A stretch of DNA of 64,000 nt from Adiantum capillus-veneris (taxonomy: Eukaryota > Streptophyta > Polypodiopsida > Polypodiales > Pteridaceae), in the NCBI GenBank assembly GCA_014529385.2, contig CM043945.1:154286741-154350740 (forward strand), written 5' to 3'. Numbering within the stretch: position 1 is the first letter of the stretch; the number at the start of each line of letters is the position of its first letter. The translations under genes were made by a program, and so were the position numbers. This document shows positions 43,717 through 55,858 of this stretch, in pieces. The notes under the pieces were generated by a model. The model did no database searches. It had not been told where the DNA came from and worked only from the letters and a program-made list of their open reading frames with translations.

Positions 43717-45493
43717 CCCTAATTGGGAGGCATGGCCTCCACGTTGCCTACCTCCCCCTTCTCAATCCTCTACCTCTAAATCTCCTTAGGCATCTGTAAT
43801 AGAATTGGTATTTTTTTATCTAGTGCACGTGACAGGTGGAAAAGGCTAAGGGTTATGCGAAAGGATATCATCTTTATGGGATTTGATTTTTTAAATTCTC
43901 TTTATGAGCTAAGGCCATTTAAGTCGGCCGACCAATGTGTATTCATTTTTTGAGCATTGAAGAATTTATAAATAAATACGTGCAAGAAGCATTAGGAAAA
44001 ATATGAACCCTCTAGGGGCCCTTTGGGAGTAAGGTTAATTAGACGCCAGCGAATAGGAAGAGGGTGGTGGACACACTCTATACCCTCAAAAAAGTAGGGG
44101 GACAAGGTAGCCTTACACCTCTTAATGGCCTCTTACCTAGTGAGAAGGTAAGGGAGGTGGCTAGGGGAAAGGGAGAGGGGGGGGGAGAGGGGGGACCACT
44201 TTGACCTTTTTTCCCCCACTTTTTAGCCCGGATTTAAAAATACACTAAAAATTTCAAAATTTCAAAAAATTTCAAATTTCAAGTTTTCCCTCCTTAAAAG
44301 GTCCCCTAACCTATTTCATGGTCAAAAAAGTATTTTTGACCTCCAAAAGTCAAAAACGTGCACTAAAAAATTCTAAAAAATTAAATTTTTTCAAAAAATT
44401 TCAAAACATCATTTTCCACCCTCCAAAGTCTTTCCAAACCTATTCTATAGCTAAAAGTGATTTTCTCTCTCTACAAACCCTTTTCCAAGCTCTCCATGGC
44501 TGCAACAACCACATGCACCCCCTATAGTCCAACATTATCTCTCTACTAGAATAAAGTTTCAGGTGAAAGCCAAAGTCTACCGCCTACGGGCCGATTTCAT
44601 GGTTCCGTCGTTGGGACAAAATCACTTTTTCCTCAAGAAGTGAGCCTTGGTTGGTTTTTGGTGAAGACATAGAGTACACGAACGTGGGATTACATTATGG
44701 CCGACAAAGGGAAAGGCATCACGGAAGAGGGTTCCTCTTTGTAGGACAGGCAGGTAATACCTACGGTGTTCGAGGTTGGCGAGAGTTCACGGCCACCACT
44801 GTCTGTACCTTTTGTTGATGTGAATTAGGCAACTTGAAGATGATGCATTATCTGTAGCGTGTTATTTTACGTATTTTGTAGGGACACTGCGTCAAAGTGT
44901 GTGGTTTCACTTCAATGTAAGGTGACTGCTTCTCTTCATGTGCTCATTCTGTTACATATTTACTTTGTTTTTTTCAGAATCTTCCATAAACTATAAGGTG
45001 TCAATTTCACATTATAGCTATCATGAGCTACAATAAAAAGTATGTAACAATTAAACCTTGCATAGTATAAAAGTTTTGCATCCAAATTCAAAATTAATTT
45101 AGTGCATAGACTAAGTGAGTGCCATTTGAAAGCATGGTGGGGAATTAGTACAATGTCACTCCAGGAACGAAAGCCCTGACTTACCCGATAGCTAGAGTGG
45201 AGCATCTGTTGCTACTACATAGACATGTGAAAATGGAATGAAATCAAGAAAGTTTTGTTGTTGATGGTTCGCACACAAAAATTAATCCATCCTTGCCATT
45301 GCTCCTTAGTCATGCCACTTCACCATCCTTGATCCCTAAGTCAGTAGACACATCCTTAGCCATGCAACTAGACTGAGGATAAATAATAACCTCTAGTGAA
45401 AATTTTGTTGCGATAGACCTGCTATGAGTAGAGATTTATCGTTAGGATTACCAGAAACAAAGTGTGAGTCAAGGTGACAGCCGGGTCGGTGAA
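43542..45493. repeat. Spacer with TA/GATA/GA microsatellites and G-rich stretches
   Basis: Compound microsatellite 43542-43600 and (GA)n 43668-43713. G-rich runs at 44176-44202. The AAATTTCAAAATTTC stretch at 44240-44290 is low complexity. No gene recognised. Confidence 0.65.

Positions 45494-45533
<40 letters not shown>
45494..45533 (+). repeat. Homopolymer of 40 G
   Basis: Forty consecutive G. The length is prone to sequencing or assembly error. Could form G-quadruplexes. Confidence 0.95.
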
Positions 45534-45535
<2 letters not shown>

Positions 45536-46446
45536 TTATTCTTGCCACGTGGACTCGCAGCTCGTCTTTAATTATTGGACATGCTACCATCTTGCTAAGA
45601 CAATGGTCACGCGAGGCTTAGTTTTGGCGACAAGCTCTGACACGCTGCAGCTTTCCACTTGCTTACTAAAAGGCATAGTTGCAAAACAATGCCCGGTCGC
45701 CACAGCTTCCCTCTAAGTTTCTCTCTCTCACCTGCACTCGGCTTTCCCTCTCTCTACTTGCTGCTCCCGGTCTTCGCTCTACACCACTGTCAGACGCTCG
45801 CCAAGCTTACCGGTAACTATGCCTCGCGTGACCACGCCTAAAGCCTCTATTCATACTTTCAATCATGCAGATAAGGCTCTTGTCTCTTGAACATGAACTT
45901 TATTCACTTAAACAATCTGTGGTTGTCAAATCCTATTTAATAAGCCAATCATAATGGTTTTAACTTGGTAACTATGTAGTCCCCTCTGTTACAAGGACTT
46001 AACTACCCGCTACCTAGTTTATATTGCACATGAGCAAGCTCTCCCTTGCCAAAATTGTATTCCAGACACGGGTCACCTCTGGTTTGTTACTATTTATGTG
46101 AGATGGGTTTGAGCTTCACCCGAGTTTCTTGTTAAGTAACAACCTTTTTTGCTCCAAATGCTGATACCAAGAGTGCTTCTTTGACTAATACCATATTGTT
46201 CAAAGTGGCCGAAGGGATGTCTGATCGCTTGATTTCATAGTCGACGATATGGCAGGAATGGAAAATCCATGCAAGCCTCTTAGCCATGTGTGTTTTTACG
46301 TTATCACTATATGCTTTAAAGAAAGACAAGATGTCTCTAAAGCCTATTGCTGATCAATAATCGTTTAGCAAAGCAAGATGTGTGGTGCAAATTTAAATGG
46401 GATTGGTATAGAGGAGAAACAAAATTCTGGACAGCTTTGTACAGGG
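45534..46446. other. Spacer, nothing recognised
   Basis: Short frames only. A minus frame at 46132-46329 has no family match that I can see. Confidence 0.55.
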
Positions 46447-46758
46447 ATTGGTTTTTGGTGGTACTTTAACTGCACGATAGGTGTAGAGGAGAATGAAACT
46501 TTGGATGGCTTGGCCAACAATTGCCTATATGTGTCGTTGCACTTTTCCATCTTGCTTCTCACTTTGCAGCCAATGGACAATTAGCAATGCTCATCAATTT
46601 GCGGGATTGGTTTTTGGTGGGACTTTAACTGTGACACATGTAGAGGAGAATGAAACTTTGGATGGCTTGGCCGACAGGTGCCTTTATGTGTCGTTGCACT
46701 TTTCCATCCCGCTTCTCACTTTGCAGCCAATAGACAATTAGCAATGGTCATCAATTTG
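46447..46758 (+). repeat. Two-copy ~155-bp tandem repeat
   Basis: GGTTTTTGGTGG...GACAATTAGCAATG occurs at 46447-46600 and again at 46607-46758, with scattered differences. Both copies keep a short open frame (EENETLDGLA, LYVSLHFSI), but no protein family is recognised. Confidence 0.75.
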
Positions 46759-47099
46759 GCGATGCAAAATATTCATTGACCAAAGTTTACTTGCGTTGGT
46801 TGTCAAGAGTGCTAGCCAACCTTCTTATTCTTTCTCCGTAGTCGCTAACGGTATGCCACTCAGGTAACATCCACTAGAAAGGTATCCGATTTATTTAAAA
46901 GCACTAAATCAAAGAAATCACTCATCAAGTTTTCATGTTGCCTTCCTTAACAAATATAATCGATACAAACTCCTCCATCTTTGATGCATCCAGGCTTGTG
47001 ACTATTGATTTCTCTTGTTTCCTTCTTCTCACTACTAACATCCTTTTTGCCTTTGCATTACCCACCCCCAACCACCACCCCAATGACTCAAGCGGTTGA

Positions 47100-47430
47100 G
47101 TGCATTTGGTTAAGTTGTCTTATGGCTTATTTCAGTGATAGACAATGGTATGCAACCGCTATCTGCATGGACAATTGAAATTATTTTTCAATTGCAAAGA
47201 ACCCAATGTTTCATGCCCACACAAAGCACATCAAGTTACATTATCAATATGCTAGGGACACTCCCTATAGGAGACATCAACTTGACATATGTGCCTACAT
47301 ATGACAACCCAACAAATCTTTCCACAAAGGCTTTGTCTTGAGAGAAGTTCAAAGCTTTTTGCACAATGCAAAGCATTGTTCTTCTCCCCCTTAATGGATT
47401 GATCGATTGGATTATTGCACTTCCCTATAC
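47100..47430 (+). pseudogene. copia RNase H C-terminal fragment
   Basis: In shifting frames: IAKNPMFHAHTKHIKLHYQY, GDINLTYVPTYDN, STKALSREKFKAFC. This is the standard end of Ty1/copia RNase H (HARTKHI... YVPT... TKAL). No LTR was found beside it. A decayed solo fragment. Confidence 0.75.
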
Positions 47431-47584
47431 ATGAGTGCCAGCTCATGTTCACCGCATCACTCTTGGAAGGGAATTTGTTACCAATGAACATAATATGGTA
47501 GCGATGTGTGTCAACATCCATTAGCAACACTTTTTCCCTCATTAGAAGTTTCTTTTTTCCATTTTTTATATGCACCCCTCCATC

Positions 47585-48030
47585 TAAGGCTACACCACTT
47601 TCTATGTTGTGTGCTCTTGAGCTTCTTCTTTGTCTTCTCGATCTTTTGGTGCATTCCTACGGTTGTGCTGAGCGTCATGATAGACCTACTATGAGATATC
47701 GAGGTGTTAATAAGACTTATAGTCTTATTAAAAGATAGTTTTACTGGTCATGAATATTTAAGGACATCCTTGACTATGTTACAAAATGTGAAAAATATCA
47801 GGCCAATAAAATTGAAAGATTAAAGATGGGAGTTCTTCTCCACCGATTATACATTCCTTCAGGGATTGGGAAAGTATGTCTATGGATTCATCATTGAAAA
47901 GGTGGCATGACTCTGTGTGGACCTAATCATCTTTGTACTATGCCACTTAGTAATACCACTTCCTATATTGTGTGCTCTTGAGCTTCTTCTTTGTCTTCTC
48001 AATCTTTTCATGCATTCCTACGGGTGTGCT
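47585..48030. repeat. Direct repeat of ~75 bp, about 360 bp apart
   Basis: CTATGTTGTGTGCTCTTGAG...GCATTCCTACGG at ~47600-47662 recurs at ~47960-48024 with few changes. The second copy overlaps the minus-strand copia RNase H fragment. Cause unknown. Confidence 0.65.
47680..47930 (+). pseudogene. Ty3-type integrase zinc-domain fragment
   Basis: Plus-strand text RGVNKTYSLIKR, then ILDYVTKCEKYQANKIERLK, matches the HHCC domain of a Ty3 integrase (H...GVxKT...FYW...DIxxYVxxCxxCQxxK), with the second Cys replaced by Tyr. Stops and a frameshift follow. Isolated fragment. Confidence 0.65.
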
Positions 48031-48200
48031 TCCAACAGAAAAGTTACTTTGTACTCAGACTCGCAACTATAAATGGTCAATGTAGGTTGCTTCTTGCTTA
48101 GCCATGATATTATGCACGACCTACCAAGCATGAAACAAGAACCAAATAGTTTATCATCATTGGCATATGAACCAACCTCTCTAGCATGTGTCAAAATCAT
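48018..48200 (-). pseudogene. copia RNase H fragment (minus strand)
   Basis: CFMLGRSCIISWLSKKQPTL then IYSCESEYKVTFLLEA corresponds to the copia RNase H stretch SGYVFMLG..ISWSSKKQPTVALSSxEAEY, with catalytic Glu context retained. It is isolated and opposite in strand to the copia fragment at 47100. Confidence 0.7.
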
Positions 48201-48279
48201 CTATGCATCTCGTATATATTACTATAGTTACCTTATACATCAAAGGCAATGATGCTTAATGTGCCCTGTGTGACCACAA

Positions 48280-49830
48280 TGCCAACAATGCAAGTATTGA
48301 CACGAGCGAGGCCTTCGTCTCTCAGGAGTCATATAAGCTCTAGAAAATTACACATATATGGATGCCAAGAAACCAAAACTATTTTGAGAAATCTGACAGT
48401 CTCCCTTGTAGACTAAGAAAATCTCAAGCAAAATCTCAACCATAAACCGTGCCAAAATGGAAACAATAGAGATCACTCGACCACAACACAATCATATCCA
48501 TGATCAATGCATCAAGTTGATGCTCATGTATGCAAAATGTAGCTCTACGAAAGAAATGTACAAGAGATCAATGTCCAACCTCTGCTCAAAACCAAGCGAA
48601 GTCAATGCATAGATAAACTTTGAGTCATAATGTAGGCACAATGAGTAGCAAAGAATCAAGACTGTGATAAACACCTCTCACTAGAGTATAAAATATATGA
48701 CCATATACATAAGTAGAGAGCTCAATATGTACACCACAAAACTGTGCGTAAAATCAAGAAAGTGTGTATAAACTATATGTGTAACCTGTAGCTTGTAACC
48801 TATAGAAGTGCGTATGAATTGTATATCTAAATTGTAGAACTGCAAAATCTAAAAACTGAGTATAGATTGTAACTATAACCATAGCCTAGAGAACCTGTAA
48901 CCTATGACTACTTGAAATCTATAGCCACAATTAGCATACACAAATCTCACTCCTATGGGAGTGTGTATAAGAATACCCATCTATGTCCGAAACTGACAAA
49001 TCTTGTCAAAGTGAGAGTAATTACTCGATCACTCTCAAAGTAAATCTCTACCACAAAAGCATCAAAGAGGAACCTGCAGATATAAAGAAATCATGGTAAG
49101 AATTTGGGAAATAACAAACAGATTTTCTCATAAAATTTGAGCAAAATATCAAAAATTTCACCAAAACCGCATAGATCATAAATTGACACTCAATGTCTCA
49201 GTAGGAAAATCCACATATGGTATACATAATTACCAAAATCTTAGCAATCTAGTTCACTCCTGAATTAGAGGATCTATGGACAATTGTACATGTCCAAACA
49301 TCTTGTAAAACTATGAATCTTCCACCTGCACTCTAGAACTAGCTCACTTGGTATCTAAGTATGCCTACATAGCAAAAATCACACAAAATTGTGCAGAAAA
49401 ACTCTTTGAAGTAACCCATATAGTCATACATGAGTACATAGCCTATGCATCATAATCCACACTAGGAAATGTGACCAGAAGACCTCAACCGAAAAGTGAT
49501 CTTGGTTGGAACTCCAACGCTCTTCACCTATGTTGTCAATGCAGAAGACGCTGCCTCTAAGCAAGTGTGTGTCCAAGATACCTTAGGAAGGTGTGTAAAT
49601 TCCTTTGTGCTCATGTCTAAGAGCACAACAGATAAGGGTGTTGACGTCGATCTCAAACCTCGATGTGGTGTCTTTTTTGCCACCGCTTCGTCTTTACCCA
49701 AATCTATAAAAAAACCTCAAACCTCAAGATTTCTCAGCCAAAGCCCGTGATTCTAGATTAGCATCAATCACCAAATCATCAAATCCTCATTATGTATCTA
49801 TTGCATCAGATGCACAATTTATAGGCAATT
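48280..49830 (-). mobile_element. Diverged relative of element F
   Basis: Shares phrases with 5147-6877 in the same order: AAACTGACAAA-CTTGTCAAAGTGAGAGTAA (48990-49025 against 5795-5820), GAATTTGGGAAA, ACAATTTATAGGCAATTG. Also the CAAATCTATAAAAAAACC region (~49695 against ~6320). No LTR was identified. The strand is assigned by collinearity with F. Confidence 0.6.
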
Positions 49831-51470
49831 GTAATTGCTCCCTTTGTTCAACAAACATCACATTATGAACACAAGAAGGTTGCCAAACCCCCTTGTTTTG
49901 AACTTCATTGTTTTTCTCCTATGTGTACATGACGTCTGTCAAGCTTCGTTGTCCATGGATGTGGACTCATCCTTTCTTGAAAATAATTTCACAAATTGTT
50001 CAAACACACTACGCTCCACAGCTACATAAGCAAAGCCATCGACATGGTACCACATACAACCTTTGCATGCACATCCATGTTTGCAAGCTTGGATGCTTTC
50101 ACTTTCTCTTTGTTCACCTTGCCAACCATCACATCTTTAGATATATCAAGAGGGGGTCCCAACCTTACCATCATGGAGTCGTGAGTGTTTTTTTGCTCCC
50201 AAATGTGAACTCATCATTCAAACTATCTTCTTTACCTAGCTCTGAGAACTTTGAACTCATATCATCATCTCATCATTGCCATAGGACGACTCTGTATTTA
50301 CATTTTCATCTTCTTGCTACTCCACAAAGGATTTCTCACTACCTTGGCTTTGTGCATCATCTTCTTTGGCTTTTAGACCCTTCGCATTTACAAATTGTCG
50401 ACACTCTGCTATCTTTGCATGCATTATATTCATGAGAACAAGCTCTTTTACCTCTTCATGTTACTCTTTAGACTTTGCATCTCCTATCCATTTTACATCT
50501 AGGTCCTCTTTAATAAAATCCTCATCCTTGTTGACGAGCTCGTTTGCCATCGGCATGGACGCACTGCAAATAAGAAACTTCAAAGGAGCATGATTGACAA
50601 CGCGTCTTACCCAATGAGGCTTTGTACTCCAAACAACTTGAACCACCTTTGATTGACCTATGCATCGCTATCAAAACAAGCACATAATCTATAGGCTTGA
50701 GTATATCCATCTCCAGCTTTTGGTTTATTTTTCTAATCTTGACCTTGGTCAAATAGACCACATCTTCATATTTATCCGCACAAAGTTCTTTCACCTCTTC
50801 AATCCTTGAGTGTAGACTATCAAAGAATTTCAACACTTTGAAATATTGGATTCCTCAAAACCTTGTATTAGCTTCACCACCTCTTCCTCACCTTCCAAAA
50901 CTTTCCCAAAAATCGATTTTTCAACTCTTGCCATGTACTTCAAGCGCCACCCTTTTGACCATCAAGCCAGGCCTTCCCTCATCTACACATTAGGCACGAC
51001 ACCGTATGCAACTTCTCCTCATCCATCGTCATGCGCATTGACATCTTCCATCGCTCAAAATCTGCTACCCAACATTCAAGATCTTCAAATCCTATGAGAA
51101 TAGGGCCAATGCTTGATTTCAACATCTACATCAACTCCTAATTTAACCATCAAACATTTTACCAAGCAATCCACAAACCGTCCTTTGTCTTCAAAACTTT
51201 TGTTTTTCTTTAAACAAGGAGCAATCATATGCTCCTCCATGGGGGCACCATAAGATGTAAGGAGAGAAAGAAGAAACACACCCAACAATACACACACACA
51301 TCATGAATAGCCCAAGTGGAATCACAACACCCTAATCCTCTCAAAAAACCACATCAAACAGTAACACTTCAATTGCACACTCTCAAACACAATCACACAC
51401 AAAAGAATAGATTACTACATTCCAGTCACCTTAATTTCTTTATGATTCTCAACCCACACATAACAAGTAT

Positions 51471-51474
<4 letters not shown>
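49831..51474 (-). other. Unassigned stretch with coding-like minus frames
   Basis: On minus, short frames look protein-like: 51297-51085 begins with a possible signal peptide (MCVLLGVFLLSLLTSYGA). 50836-50522 is rich in charged helix (RIEEVKELCADKYEDVVYLT). 50190-50030 reads PLDISKDVMVGKVNKEKVKA. They are broken by stops and I recognise no family. Could be a decayed host gene or an unidentified retroelement. Confidence 0.35.

Positions 51475-51539
<65 letters not shown>
51475..51539 (+). repeat. (CT)n(AC)n compound microsatellite
   Basis: CT 51475-51520 then AC to 51539, just outside the left LTR of element E. It is the inverse complement in type of the (GT)n(GA)n inside that LTR. Confidence 0.9.
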
Positions 51540-51556
51540 ATGATTGGCTTGGAGGC

Positions 51557-51859
51557 TGTTAACCCTCGTGGCTCACGGACACCCTATCGCCTACGACGGA
51601 CACTGTAACCGTATTATTTATTTAAGTAGAGTCAGGCACCGGGCTTGTCGGTCCAATAAGGAAAGGTAGAGTGATCGCCAATGAGAGGCGCACTCTAACA
51701 CGAACATGCTAGGGTTAGTTGGCTAAGCATGGGCGCCCAAGTGTGAATGGGGTGAGCTCACATAAAAGCCAATTAAACCTAAAATTGAGTCATTCTCTCA
51801 TTGTGCAATAGAAGCTGCTCTTGCTCCATCTCCACCTTCTCCTTCACCATCTCCTTGTG

Positions 51860-51940
<81 letters not shown>

Positions 51941-52186
51941 GAGTGTGTGTGCGATCGAGCGTTGCGGCGGCACGACGGCGGCGAGGCGGTTGAGCACGGC
52001 GTAGCGGCGTCTCCCTCTTCTTCGCGGCGAGGAATCCTCTACGGCAGGAGCATAAGGCGGTGAGTGACACACCATTTCCCTCTTTGAGCTTACTAGTTAA
52101 ACTAGTTGTGTGCTTGGAGCCGTCTGCGGCTCGTACACGGTGTATCGGTAAATCCATTGCTTCGACAGTGCGGCAAGGAGCGCACA
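51557..52186 (+). repeat. 5' LTR of element E
   Basis: TGTTAACCCTCGTGGC to GGAGCGCACA, 630 bp. Contains a (GT)n(GA)n microsatellite at 51856-51937. Start confirmed by the second copy at 63978. Confidence 0.85.
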
Positions 52187-52190
52187 TTTT

Positions 52191-52208
52191 TGGCACCGCT
52201 GCCGGGGA
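52191..52208 (+). other. Primer-binding site of E
   Basis: TGGCACCGCTGCCGGGGA, four bases after the LTR. It closely resembles the TGGCGCCGTTGCCGGGGA site of plant Ty3 elements of the Tat/Athila group. Confidence 0.75.
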
Positions 52209-53221
52209 ATAGCCCTGCACTAAGCCCAAGAGGCACTTTGTGCTTCTTGTATGAGTGGTTTGCAGTAGGAAAGAAGAGGGAGAGGAAGGCGTATTTTTTC
52301 TGCAAGTTGTTAATTCTGTTTTTCTGTTGCGCACAGTTTGCATTTTCTGTGTTTTCTGCTGCGTACATTTAGTATTAGTTAGACAGTTAGCAAAATTCTG
52401 TTTTTCTGTTTACACACAGTTAGCATTTCTTGCTTTTTTTTGCATTTTCTGTGTATTCACTACACAGTTCTGTCAAGTTTCAATTTCTGCATTTTCTGTG
52501 TTTTCTGTGTTTTCTGGTTTGTGCACAGTTAGGCGCACAGTTAGTTAATTAAGTAGGTTAGTAATTAGGTGAACCACTGATTAGCAGGTCAGTAGGTAGG
52601 TGGGACAGTAAATAGTTAGGTGAGGTCAACGCGTACCAAATAATATCTCAAAAAAAAAAATTTAAAAAAATTATTGAAAAAAAAATAAAAATCGAAAAAT
52701 AAAAACGTGAGCGAGGGGGAGGTTAGATTTTCGAAAATAAAAAACGTGAGTTATAAAAACAGACGGGTTGGGTTGTATAAAAGTTAGATCGGGATCGTTT
52801 CCCCAAGCCCAAGCCCAAGCCCAAGCCCAAGCCCACGCCCAGGCCTCAGTCCTATGATATATACTAGACTCACTCTTATATATATACCCTACCTCCTCAA
52901 GAGGGAATGAGAGCATGTGGGACAAGTCCTCCACTCTCCTCCCTTCTCTTCCCACTTGCACCTTTAGACTTGCTATTTGGAGCCTAGTTCCCCAGCTAGG
53001 AAAAGACTGTTCCGGGCTTTTCTGGAGCAAAATAGAACCAAACGGTGGGTTGTAAAGCACAGCGCGTCCCTCCTAGCGATACGCTTGTTTCAAGCTACCA
53101 CACGGCCCATTCCACGACACGCTCTAAAAAATCTAGCAAAAAAACAAACAAAAAACACGCTAAAAACTAGTCACAAGGCCTCCTAGAGCAGCTTTTTGAC
53201 ACCTTAGGGTATCAAAAGCAC
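52209..53221 (+). repeat. 5' leader of E with CCCAAG minisatellite
   Basis: Untranslated leader. TTTTCTGTG-type repeats 52310-52530, A-rich 52650-52700, and about six tandem CCCAAG units at 52803-52836. No gene. Confidence 0.7.
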
Positions 53222-55858
53222 ATGCACTTACGCTATGGGCGGGTGCTAGAACACGAGCATATTGAGGATGCCTCTATTCATACGGACACCCATTACCCAT
53301 CCACGATAGGATCTAGACCCTCAGCAGGGACACAAGGTAGCACCACCCAAGACCCTAAAATAGCCGCTAGTGATTCCTCCTCCGACTCAGAAATCATGGA
53401 AGCATACCCTACCCAAAACACTGAGAGAGAAGGCCATGCACCTCCCGACGTTCCACAGCCTAGTACTAGTATGTTTAGCCGTTTCATGGAAACATTAGGT
53501 AGAGCTACTCGCTCGGAACCTGATGCAAATGAAGCACACGAAGGGGGTGGGGAAGTGGACTCTCCTTTCACATCGCACGTGGACCCCACATCCCCAAAGA
53601 GTGTCCATGTGGATATCCTGCCAACTTCTTACCAAGAAGGCCTTGTTGAGCTGCCTCCTTCAGAAGTTCCCTCTAGAGTACTGTTGGTGACAAGTAAAAC
53701 CACGGGGAGCAACATTGCTTCTACCTCACAAGAAACCGTTAACACGTCGACTCTAGAAGGATTGTTCATTAATGATCATTGGACATACGACCTCCACACT
53801 GAGGTGTTGACGGATCTACACTCTAGCCACGCCTACCATGTAGGATGGATAGAGATTGTACAATCCACCTCTAGTGCCAGGAGCATCAAAGATCAACAGA
53901 AAATGATCTGTAATGTTATCCATGGCATTATTCAATCAGAAAGGCAAAACCGAGGGGTAAATATACTCTCAACTGGCCCCATGAGATTTCTGGATACGAG
54001 CAAGGCTCAACAGCCTACTCTATCACAAATGGAGACTCCTCTAATGAGCCCCATGGACCCATCTTACGTCATTTCACCTGGGGTCTCTATGCAATCTGAG
54101 CCTCCGAGCGACAACTTTAGCTTCCCTAACTTGGCTCAACCCTCTATTAAGGAAAACCCAGTGCTCACTCCAGGGATAAGCCTGACAGAGAATGTACCGA
54201 TGACATCTACGGTTAGCGCAGTGCCACTACCTCGTGTCGTAGTACCTAATATGGGGCCTCGACCGTATGTGCCTCTAGCCCCTTATGCACACATGGCCCC
54301 CACACCTCCAATTGTACCAGTTGTTTATGCTCCTCGAGTGCCGCTCCCTAGCCCTTATCCGAGTGGACCTATGCCATCCTGCATCATCCACACATATGCC
54401 AAGACCGGTACCCGTCCCTCTCCCACATATGATTCCAAGAGTACCTCCACCGGCCCTGCCTCCTCACATAGGTGACTTGGCAGCGTTTGCTCAAACCATA
54501 GGTCGATCTATCGCGGAAAATATGCGTCATGCATCTGATAGAGAGCCTAGAAGTAAGGCAGTACAAATTGCCAAACTCACGCAAAAATTCAATGGGGACG
54601 AAGATGCTAGGAAACACATTGAAGTGTTTGAACAAGTATGTGATTCCTTAGGGGAACGCAACGAACTACATAAGTGCAATGCCTTAAGCTTGACATTAAG
54701 TGGGAAGGCTGGAGATTGGTATAGGACCCTAAGGGTGGACGAGAGAAAACAATCTACCCTACCCTTCGAAGGTTGTTTCTAAAGGAGTACATACGAGAAG
54801 GTGTGCTTTGGGGTGTAGCATCTCAGCTACAGAAGGCCGAACGTAAGGAAGGAGAGTCAGTAAGGGACTTCATTAGTCGTCTAAAGCACTTAAACTCTCG
54901 CTGCCCTGTAAATGAGCGCTTCAACAATAACCAACTGCTTGATCAATTCATTCGAGGGTTGAGGAATGAAGGAATCTATAATGGACTAGTGATTAGAGGT
55001 ATCACAACCTGGGAAGATGTCACTGCCAATGCAATCCAATTAGAGGACAACTTGATGATAGCAGGCATGAGGGTGTCTACGGACACGAGATCCACTAGCT
55101 CACAAGCCATTGAGTATGAACCCATGACTGCAAAGCCCATTGCCAATGAGCCAAAGGTATTTGAGACATTCTTGACAGACCTCACCAAGGCAATCCAAGA
55201 GTCTCTTAAGGACAATCGACCCCCTCAAAATAGTCACATGTATCCAAGAAGGGAGCAACAATGGTGTTCCATTTGCTTAGGTCCACATAGCACTAGTGAG
55301 TGCCCTACGTTTAGAGTAAAATTTAATGGAACTTGCAACGCATGTGGTAGGTATGGTCACCAAGATAAGGATTGTTTAATGATCAAACGCATTATGGCAA
55401 ATAGACCACCTGTAGCCTGGACGGATGCACCTCGAGCTCCTGTATTGATGCCTGCTCCACCTGTTGAGAAACTACCGCAACACATGGTCCCTAGACCTCA
55501 AAATGTTGTACAAGCTACACTGCTACCACCTCCTGTGCTAGGACCGCAGCCCCCGCATCCAAAAGTCGCCCCTATGAACCAAGTGGGTTGTGAGCCATCA
55601 AATGCTTATGCAGATGGCTGTGAGGAGGAAATAGACACTAGTATTGCCTACGGACTTGATACATTGGAAGAGTGTCCTATATACTACATGGAAGATTGTT
55701 GGGGGCAAGTCAAGCCGGTTTATCAAGCTGCTGCTCTCGCATCCAGAGGTCAAAATATCAACACCCAGGCTACGAGGCCACCTCTTCAATGCTACGAGTG
55801 TGGTGGACCACATCGGGCAGCGGAGTGCCCTATTAGGCTGCAAAAGAATGCTGCATAG
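53222..55858 (+). pseudogene. gag of element E (pre-gag region, capsid core, three zinc knuckles)
   Basis: From ATG 53222 a ~400-residue Ser/Thr/Pro-rich, probably disordered N-terminal region, then the capsid core around 54480-55060: DARKHIEVFEQVCDSLGERN, GKAGDWYRTLRVDERK, GESVRDFISRLKHLNSRCP, NQLLDQFIRGLRNEGIYNGL. The frame moves from phase 2 to phase 0 near 54400 and back near 54780, two compensating indels. Zinc knuckles: CSICLGPHSTSEC (55265-55303), CNACGRYGHQDKDC (55333-55374), CYECGGPHRAAEC (55790-55827). Only the second has canonical x2-x4-x4 spacing; the others have three residues before His. TAG at 55856-55858 separates it from the next, same-frame segment. Confidence 0.85.

Noticed and set aside
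46150-46170. Primer-binding-site-like GCTGATACCA
   Set aside because: It lacks the full GCTCTGATACCA core and no LTR edge is adjacent.
52671-53060. Minus frame with Ala-Trp repeats
   Set aside because: It is the translation of the CCCAAG minisatellite in the leader of element E.
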